5,275 nucleotides of DNA from an uncultured Alphaproteobacteria bacterium. GTDB taxonomy: Bacteria > Pseudomonadota > Alphaproteobacteria > Rs-D84. Location: the NCBI GenBank assembly GCA_946185785.1, contig CAMHKP010000042.1, positions 1-5,275 of the forward strand, written 5' to 3'. Made by a program: the position numbers and the translations under genes. Positions 1 to 3,954 of the stretch are shown piece after piece (position 1 is the first letter of the stretch; each line of letters starts with the position of its first letter). A model generated the notes under the pieces. The model was not told the origin of the DNA. It saw only the letters and a program-made list of their open reading frames with translations, and did no database searches.

Positions 1-373
1 TCAAAACACCACCAACCTTGATACCGCGGGATGTTTCAATGTTGATAACTTCAACTGGAACAACCACGTTAACAGGTTCGTTGACGTTGATGCGTTTAAA
101 GTCTGCGTGAACAACGGCATCAGATACTGGATGATATTGAATATCCATCAACATGGCATCTTCGACACCGTCTTTGGTTTTAATGTTAATCAATTTTGTC
201 CGCAAAGCAGGCGTTTTCAGCAAAGTTTCAAAGTCACGACCGTTCAATTCAATCGCAACAGGGGATTTCTTTTCACCATAAATAACAGCTGGAATATTGC
301 TGTTTTTGCGGATGCTACGTGCGGCCCCCTTGCCAGCAACATTGCGAATTTCTGCGTATATTTCAATAGCCAT
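1..373 (-). CDS. rplY: 50S ribosomal protein L25/Ctc, 3' part missing
   Basis: L25 binds loop E of 5S rRNA in the central protuberance of the large ribosomal subunit. I translated this strand by hand: 124 residues are visible, starting MAIEIYAEIRNVAGKGAARS and running off the left edge with no stop. Seen features are the N-terminal GKGAARSIR stretch (about residues 15-22), IPAVIYG (27-33) and LMDIQYHPVSDAVVHADF (75-92), the hallmark end of the 5S-binding domain. From about residue 95 (VNEPVNVVVPVEV) the second beta domain of the TL5/CTC type begins, so this is the long two-domain form, not the short E. coli form. Family members are usually about 200 residues, so roughly 40 percent is outside the window. 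The ATG at 373 has an AAAAGGA ribosome site 6 nt upstream. It lies 103 bp downstream of rsmD on the same strand, with a promoter candidate in the gap. Identity is very secure. Confidence 0.95.
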   Translation of the reverse strand, partial: MAIEIYAEIRNVAGKGAARSIRKNSNIPAVIYGEKKSPVAIELNGRDFETLLKTPALRTKLINIKTKDGVEDAMLMDIQYHPVSDAVVHADFKRINVNEPVNVVVPVEVINIETSRGIKVGGVL

Positions 374-406
374 TTTAAATCCTTTTATAGCTTTGGTTAA
401 ATTTTA

Positions 407-428
407 CACAGCCTCCAAGGGTGCTGTG
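407..428 (-). promoter_or_regulatory. Hairpin in the rplY leader
   Basis: CACAGC (407-412) and GCTGTG (423-428) are perfect inverted arms of 6 bp around a 10-nt loop. On the transcribed minus strand the loop and 3' arm hold a GGAGG anti-16S motif (413-417) about 40 nt upstream of the rplY ATG, with no properly spaced start codon of its own. It could be a leader structure for translational or transcriptional control of rplY, or a weak terminator for rsmD read-through. The strand after it (TAAAATTT) is not a good T-tract, so the terminator reading is less likely. The structure is visible; any function is inference. Confidence 0.35.
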
Positions 429-436
429 CGGGGCAT

Positions 437-465
437 ATTATTACTGACTTTTGTCGAAAAATCAA
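437..465 (-). promoter_or_regulatory. Candidate promoter of rplY
   Basis: On the minus strand a TTGATT box (460-465) is followed after exactly 17 nt by AATAAT (437-442), matching 4/6 and 5/6 of the sigma70 consensus. Transcription would start near 430, giving a leader of about 57 nt before the rplY ATG. The boxes sit in the 103 bp between rsmD and rplY, so rplY can be expressed independently of rsmD. Assigned by eye only. Confidence 0.5.
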
Positions 466-476
466 GGAATTTTTAA

Positions 477-1034
477 TTATTTCCGCAATAAAATAAGGAA
501 ACGCGCCCGACCATATGTTTTATCGCGCAAAACATCCCAAATCTCCGTATTCGCTTCAACGGCATTTGTGGATTCTTGTTCCCAGACAACAATAGTCCCA
601 CTTTTTGCGCTGCGCCCCAGTTTGTTTATAAATGCGCGTCCCATTTCAGCAGCATCATATGGTGCATCAACAAATACTATATCGGCAGCCTTGGCGTATT
701 GTACAATTGCCGCCACAGCGTCCAGTTGAATGATTTTTGTTTGGTTTTCTGCATGAATTGCCGCAACATTCTTGCGCACAGTTGCAATCGATTCAGGGGC
801 AATGTCTGTAAATATCGTGTCTGTATCATAACGTGAAATACATTCAATGCCAAATGCGCCCGACCCAGCAAACGCATCCCAAACAGTATGTTTTACATCT
901 GTATCAATAATACCAGATTCCAGCATATTAAACAGCGCAATACGTGCGCGGTTTTGGGTTGGACGTGCGTGCGGTGGTAACGCCAGCTTGCGTCCACGAT
1001 ATTTTCCCGAAATAATTTGCAATTTTGATTCCAT
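477..1034 (-). CDS. rsmD: 16S rRNA (guanine(966)-N2)-methyltransferase RsmD
   Basis: RsmD uses S-adenosylmethionine to methylate N2 of G966 in 16S rRNA, near the P-site tRNA anticodon, during 30S assembly. The 185-residue protein has the family layout: ISGKYRGRKL at residues 8-17, RPTQNRARIALFNML at 24-38, the SAM-binding motif I DAFAGSGAFGIE at 53-64, motif IV VFVDAPYD at 120-127, and the closing YGRARF at 174-179. Length is normal for the family. One oddity is that motif IV reads DAPY where DPPY or DPPF is expected. The start at 1034 is chosen because MESKLQIISGKYRG aligns with the usual short N-terminus and an in-frame stop lies a few codons upstream. No ribosome site is evident. It is divergent from tadA (17 bp between starts) and followed by rplY, with no clear terminator between. 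Function is secure; whether the altered motif matters is unknown. Confidence 0.92.
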   Translation of the reverse strand: MESKLQIISGKYRGRKLALPPHARPTQNRARIALFNMLESGIIDTDVKHTVWDAFAGSGAFGIECISRYDTDTIFTDIAPESIATVRKNVAAIHAENQTKIIQLDAVAAIVQYAKAADIVFVDAPYDAAEMGRAFINKLGRSAKSGTIVVWEQESTNAVEANTEIWDVLRDKTYGRARFLILLRK

Positions 1035-1041
1035 ACGGTAA

Positions 1042-1069
1042 AGTGTACAATATGAGTTTTATGAAGCAA
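1042..1069 (-). promoter_or_regulatory. Candidate promoter of rsmD, possibly leaderless
   Basis: On the minus strand TTGCTT (1064-1069) is followed after 16 nt by TACACT (1042-1047), which ends 7 nt before the rsmD ATG. That distance would put the transcript start at or next to the start codon, fitting the lack of a Shine-Dalgarno sequence. Matches are only 4/6 for each box, and the -35 lies inside tadA coding sequence. Weak call. Confidence 0.3.
1046..1051 (+). promoter_or_regulatory. Candidate -10 box of tadA
   Basis: TACAAT (5/6 match to TATAAT) lies directly before the ATG at 1052. A transcript starting 7 to 10 nt downstream would begin within or next to the second in-frame ATG at 1061, implying a leaderless message from there. 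The upstream -35 is poor: TTGATT at 1025-1030 is only 15 nt away. The box overlaps the rsmD -10 candidate by two bases, within the palindrome TGTACA (1044-1049). Low confidence. Confidence 0.25.
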
Positions 1070-1498
1070 GCTTTAATTTCTGCAAAACGCGCGTACAAGC
1101 ATGACGATGTCCCAATCGGTGCGGTCATTGTGCGTGGGGGCAAGATTATTGCGCGCGGTGAAAATATGGTTCAAAAGAAAAAGAATCCTACATTACACGC
1201 GGAAATTGTTGCAATAAATCGCGCCTGTAAAAAGCTTGGTGTTAAATTCTTGGACGATTGTGACATATATGTATCACTGGAACCATGTGCAATGTGTGCA
1301 ACCGCAATATCTTTGGCGCGGATTCAAAATGTTTTCTTTGCGGCATCTGATGAAAAGGGCGGTGGGATTCTGTCTAATGCGCGCATTTATGACACAGACA
1401 AGCATCTTTGGTTGCCAACAGTTCGCCAGTTGCCTGAATTTGCAGATGAAAGTGCCGCATTATTAAAAAGTTTCTTTCAAAAAATGCGCAAAAAATAA
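1052..1498 (+). CDS. tadA: tRNA-specific adenosine deaminase TadA
   Basis: TadA deaminates adenosine 34 to inosine in the anticodon of tRNA-Arg(ACG), so one tRNA can read CGU, CGC and CGA. It is a zinc-dependent cytidine-deaminase-fold enzyme. In the 148-residue product the signature is intact: HAE at residues 49-51 (H49 zinc ligand, E51 proton shuttle) and EPCAMC at 77-82 (C79 and C82 zinc ligands), preceded by DVPIGAVIV at 19-27. Length is typical. I start at the ATG at 1052 because MSFMKQALISAKRAY aligns with the usual N-terminus of this family. A TTG at 1025 would add nine residues and run into rsmD. The ATG at 1061 is the other real option, because no Shine-Dalgarno sequence is seen before 1052. 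It is divergent from rsmD and followed after 59 bp by an unrelated small gene. TadA is essential in many bacteria. Confidence 0.93.
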   Translation: MSFMKQALISAKRAYKHDDVPIGAVIVRGGKIIARGENMVQKKKNPTLHAEIVAINRACKKLGVKFLDDCDIYVSLEPCAMCATAISLARIQNVFFAASDEKGGGILSNARIYDTDKHLWLPTVRQLPEFADESAALLKSFFQKMRKK

Positions 1499-1505
1499 CT
1501 TTTAA

Positions 1506-1534
1506 TTGACATTTTTGCGTTGTGTGCTAAAAAA
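1506..1534 (+). promoter_or_regulatory. Candidate promoter of the 104-residue gene
   Basis: A perfect TTGACA (1506-1511) lies just after the tadA stop. The A-rich stretch downstream offers TAAAAA (1528-1533, spacing 16) or AAAAAT (1530-1535, spacing 18), each 4/6 to the -10 consensus. The -35 is convincing, while the exact -10 is not settled. It suggests the next gene is transcribed on its own and not only by read-through from tadA. Confidence 0.5.
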
Positions 1535-1557
1535 TACGTATACATCAGGAGTTTTTT

Positions 1558-1872
1558 ATGTCAGGAAAAAAGTTTGTAAAAGTTTTAAGTGTTAAGCAAT
1601 CTTATGAACTTGAAGACAAGGGGTTTATCACGAACGCTGTTCCAAATCGCGTTGTCGCACGTGTGGTAGATACCAAGGGAAAGGTTGATGTAATTCGCAC
1701 TTCGGATTTCTTAAATGTTGGTGATGAAATAGACATTGTTGAAGAAACAGTTAAAGAATTCACTACATACGGTTTTTTGGCACCTGAAACATTGGCAACA
1801 GTTGTAAAAAATTATACTCAACAGAAAATGATAAATGATTTTGTTGCTAAAAATAAAACAAAAAGTCATTAA
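1558..1872 (+). CDS. Hypothetical protein, 104 residues
   Basis: I do not recognise this protein. It begins MSGKKFVKVLSVKQSYELED, has no signal peptide, no membrane segment and no cysteine, and is rich in Lys, Val, Asp and Glu, so a soluble cytosolic protein is likely. Residues about 30-62 (NRVVARVVD, KVDVIRTSDF, GDEIDIVEE) look like alternating beta strands with turns, as in a small barrel. Residues about 75-100 look helical, ending in a basic tail KNKTKSH. It is well supported as a real gene. A perfect TTGACA box lies upstream, AGGAG (1547-1551) sits 6 nt before the ATG, and a hairpin terminator follows the stop within two bases. It is therefore probably a single-gene transcript, between tadA and the convergent gpmI. 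Neither neighbour suggests a role. Confidence 0.8.
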   Translation: MSGKKFVKVLSVKQSYELEDKGFITNAVPNRVVARVVDTKGKVDVIRTSDFLNVGDEIDIVEETVKEFTTYGFLAPETLATVVKNYTQQKMINDFVAKNKTKSH

Positions 1873-1873
1873 C

Positions 1874-1900
1874 AAACCGCCAAATTGGCGGTTTTTATTT
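1874..1900 (+). terminator. Intrinsic terminator after the 104-residue gene
   Basis: Inverted arms AAACCGCCA (1874-1882) and TGGCGGTTT (1886-1894) close a 3-nt loop. They are followed on the plus strand by a T-rich run (TTTTTATTTT from 1892). It fills the 27-bp gap between the convergent 104-residue gene and gpmI. On the minus strand the hairpin is followed only by TTTGTTAAT, so it should work better for the plus-strand gene but may also end gpmI transcripts. The stem core is the same as that of the terminator at 3926-3954. Confidence 0.85.
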
Positions 1901-3372
1901 TATAACAATGGCACACCAGTCATGTCGGCTGGTTGGGACAATCCCAGAATCTTTAACATTGTGGGTGCAATATCGGATAACCCACCGTCGCGCAGCGGTT
2001 TTGGGTTGTTTGAAACGTAAATAAGGTTTACTGGATTCGTTGTATGTGCGGTATGTGGTGCATTGTGCACATCGTCCCACATTTGTTCAGCGTTGCCATG
2101 ATCAGCGGTAATCAACAATTCGCCACCCAAATCTAACACCGCTGGGACAAGACGCGCCAATTGTGCATCCAGTGTTTCCATGGCTTTAATTGTGGCGTTT
2201 TCGTTGCCGGTATGTCCAACCATATCACCATTAGCATAATTCAATATCACAACGTCATATTTATCCAATTGTGGTATCAAGGCATCTGTGATTTCAATCG
2301 CGCTCATTTCCGGTTTTAAATCAAATGTTGCGACATCTGGCGATGGAATTAAAACTTTTTTCCCATGCTGAAAGTCTATATTGCGTTCTGCATCCATAAA
2401 GTACGTCACATGATTGTATTTTTCTGTTTCAGCGATACGTAATTGACTCAGTCCGTTTTGTTCCAGTACATCGCCCAATGTGTTCGGTACATCTACATCA
2501 TCAAGCAGTGCAGGGCATGTTTCATTCAACCCTTCGCCATATTGGGAAAAACACAGCATTTCACAACGCAAGCTTAACATGCTGCGCACAATCTGGCGCG
2601 CACGATCAGAACGATAATTTCCAAATATAAACCCATCGCGTGCAGATATTGGTTTATCACCATCTATAACCGTTGGGCAAATAAATTCGTCGCTTTCACC
2701 GCGTTCGTATGCGTCATCCAGTGCAGCATCTATTGTTGGTGCGATATATTTTGCGGTTGCATGTGCAATTGCATTAAATGCCAATTCGGTACGATCATTG
2801 TTGTTATTACGGTCCATCGTATAATAACGGCCTGTCAGCGTTCCCCAAACTGCACGTTCTGTTAGAAAATAGTCTGCCAATTCACGTTTGATTGTATAAA
2901 CGTATTGTTTTGCACTGCGGGGTGGGGTATCACGACCATCGGCAATAAAGTGAAAGTATACGCGCAATCCAGAATCCATTACATATCGTGCAATCGTTAT
3001 AATTTCCATTATGTCGGAATGAACATCACCATCTGACATCAACCCAGCAATGTGCACGACCCCATCATTTGCCGCAACATTTTCAATAAATCGATTTAAA
3101 TTGTCGTTATCTGCCCAAACTTCCATTTCAAAACGACGCAAAAATTGGTTCACAATACGGCCAGCCCCAATTGTAATATGCCCAACTTCGCTGTTTCCCA
3201 TAATCCCATCAGGCAGACCAACCGCATTACCACTGGCGTTTAATTTAGAATGTGGATATTTTGCCAATAAAGAATCAAAAAAAGGCATGTTTGCCAATGC
3301 AACCGCATTGTGTGTTGCGTTTGCTGAAATACCGACACCGTCCATAATACATAAAACAAGTGGCTTTGACAT
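1900..3372 (-). CDS. gpmI: 2,3-bisphosphoglycerate-independent phosphoglycerate mutase
   Basis: This enzyme interconverts 3- and 2-phosphoglycerate in glycolysis and gluconeogenesis through a phosphoserine intermediate, using two Mn ions; it belongs to the alkaline phosphatase superfamily. The 490-residue product carries all expected elements: IMDGVG at residues 9-14 (D11), MGNSEVGH at 58-65 with catalytic S61, IADGRDTPP at 143-151, RSDRARQ at 254-260, NYANGDMVGHTG at 378-389 (D383, H387), TADHGNAEQM at 422-431 (D424, H425) and PHTAHTTNPV at 439-448 (H443). These match the metal ligands known from the Bacillus stearothermophilus enzyme. It is slightly shorter than the usual 510 or so residues, without obvious loss of a domain. 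The ATG at 3372 is preferred over the in-frame GTG at 3384. It puts a GGGGGA stretch at ribosome-site distance and gives MSKPLVLCIMDG, the normal N-terminus. It is divergent from the XRE regulator and convergent with the 104-residue gene. Confidence 0.95.
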   Translation of the reverse strand: MSKPLVLCIMDGVGISANATHNAVALANMPFFDSLLAKYPHSKLNASGNAVGLPDGIMGNSEVGHITIGAGRIVNQFLRRFEMEVWADNDNLNRFIENVAANDGVVHIAGLMSDGDVHSDIMEIITIARYVMDSGLRVYFHFIADGRDTPPRSAKQYVYTIKRELADYFLTERAVWGTLTGRYYTMDRNNNNDRTELAFNAIAHATAKYIAPTIDAALDDAYERGESDEFICPTVIDGDKPISARDGFIFGNYRSDRARQIVRSMLSLRCEMLCFSQYGEGLNETCPALLDDVDVPNTLGDVLEQNGLSQLRIAETEKYNHVTYFMDAERNIDFQHGKKVLIPSPDVATFDLKPEMSAIEITDALIPQLDKYDVVILNYANGDMVGHTGNENATIKAMETLDAQLARLVPAVLDLGGELLITADHGNAEQMWDDVHNAPHTAHTTNPVNLIYVSNNPKPLRDGGLSDIAPTMLKILGLSQPADMTGVPLL

Positions 3373-3401
3373 AAATTCCCCCACATATAGTCATTGAATC
3401 T

Positions 3402-3413
3402 TATGGTATCATA
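3402..3413. promoter_or_regulatory. Imperfect palindrome over the gpmI -10, possible operator
   Basis: TATGGTATCATA differs from its own reverse complement at only two of twelve positions (arms TATG and CATA). It overlaps the candidate gpmI -10 box and lies between gpmI and a divergent XRE regulator gene. That is the usual place for a regulator's own operator. The symmetry is seen; binding is pure inference, and short AT-rich palindromes arise by chance. Confidence 0.2.
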
Positions 3414-3431
3414 TCTGTTTTTTGATTGCAA
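3403..3431 (-). promoter_or_regulatory. Candidate gpmI promoter
   Basis: On the minus strand TTGCAA (3426-3431) is followed after exactly 17 nt by TACCAT (3403-3408), preceded by TGA, an extended -10 motif. Each hexamer matches 4/6. Transcription would start near 3396, giving a leader of about 24 nt. TTGCAA is its own reverse complement and is also the -35 candidate for the opposite gene. Confidence 0.45.
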
Positions 3432-3454
3432 AACAAAAAGAAAAATAGTATAAA
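3426..3454 (+). promoter_or_regulatory. Candidate promoter of the XRE regulator
   Basis: TTGCAA (3426-3431) is followed after exactly 17 nt by TATAAA (3449-3454), matching 4/6 and 5/6 of the sigma70 consensus. The start of transcription would fall near 3461, leaving a leader of about 30 nt that ends in a GGGG(A)n ribosome site (from 3482) just before the ATG at 3491. Confidence 0.6.
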
Positions 3455-3490
3455 TATAAGCACAAGGAAACATTTCATAGTGGGGAAAAA

Positions 3491-3907
3491 ATGGCTGGAA
3501 AAAAAACATCTGTGACTGCAATAGACGAACACATTGGGCAACGTTTGCAATTGCGTCGTGTTATGCTGGGGTTGTCCCAGAAAGATTTAGCCGAAGTATG
3601 TGGTGTATCTTTTCAACAAATTCAAAAATATGAAACGGCAAACAATCGTATTGCTGCATCGCGTTTGTTTGAAATAAGCACCGCGATGGAAACACCTGTA
3701 TCGTTTTTCTTTCGTGGGTTGCCCGGCAACATACCCGAAGAAACACGCAGTGGTCGTCGTCCCGCACACGTATCTGACGGTGGCGCAGATGATCCATTGG
3801 CAAAAAACGAAACATTGGAATTGATAAAATTATATTGGAAATTGCCAAGTGATGGTCAACGTGAAATGATTATTAAAATGTTAAAGACATTAAATGGTGC
3901 AGACTAG
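3491..3907 (+). CDS. XRE-family helix-turn-helix transcriptional regulator
   Basis: This is a small DNA-binding regulator of 138 residues. The Cro/C1-type domain spans about residues 14-74: HIGQRLQLRRVMLGLSQ is helix 1, KDLAEVCGVS helix 2 and FQQIQKYETANNRI the recognition helix, followed by ASRLFEISTAMETPVSFFF. A Gly/Pro/Arg-rich linker (about 77-104) leads to a short C-terminal helical region, ETLELIKLYWKLP and REMIIKMLKTL (107-134), probably for dimerisation. This layout is typical of chromosomal alphaproteobacterial XRE regulators, of the PraR/PhrR-like type known from rhizobia, rather than of phage repressors. It has no enzymatic or ligand domain that I can see. The ATG at 3491 follows a GGGG-AAAAA stretch. 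It is divergent from gpmI with a 118-bp shared promoter region, so it may regulate itself and perhaps gpmI. A bidirectional terminator lies 18 bp after the stop. Targets cannot be read from the sequence. Confidence 0.88.
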   Translation: MAGKKTSVTAIDEHIGQRLQLRRVMLGLSQKDLAEVCGVSFQQIQKYETANNRIAASRLFEISTAMETPVSFFFRGLPGNIPEETRSGRRPAHVSDGGADDPLAKNETLELIKLYWKLPSDGQREMIIKMLKTLNGAD

Positions 3908-3925
3908 GGCACATAAACAAGGTAT

Positions 3926-3954
3926 TAAAAAACCGCCAAAATGGCGGTTTTTTA
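3926..3954. terminator. Bidirectional intrinsic terminator
   Basis: A 12-bp perfect stem (AAAAAACCGCCA at 3927-3938, TGGCGGTTTTTT at 3942-3953) closes an AAA loop, and T3926-A3954 can extend it. Six A's lead in on one side and six T's lead out on the other, so it is a full rho-independent terminator on both strands. It serves the XRE gene (ending 3907) and the convergent Cys-rich gene, whose stop codon begins one base beyond the stem. Confidence 0.9.

Noticed and set aside
107..400. 97-residue plus-strand reading frame
   Set aside because: It lies antisense to rplY, whose protein is unmistakable, and shows no family features or ribosome site.
404..436. Ten-codon leader peptide MPRTAPLEAV upstream of rplY on the minus strand
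   Set aside because: Its ATG directly abuts the predicted -10 box, so it should not be transcribed from that promoter, and it has no ribosome site.
1025..1051. TTG at 1025 as the tadA start
   Set aside because: It overlaps the rsmD start region and adds residues not typical of TadA; the ATG at 1052 gives the normal N-terminus.
3373..3384. GTG at 3384 as the gpmI start
   Set aside because: It would consume the G-run that fits as the ribosome site for the ATG at 3372, which gives the family-typical N-terminus.
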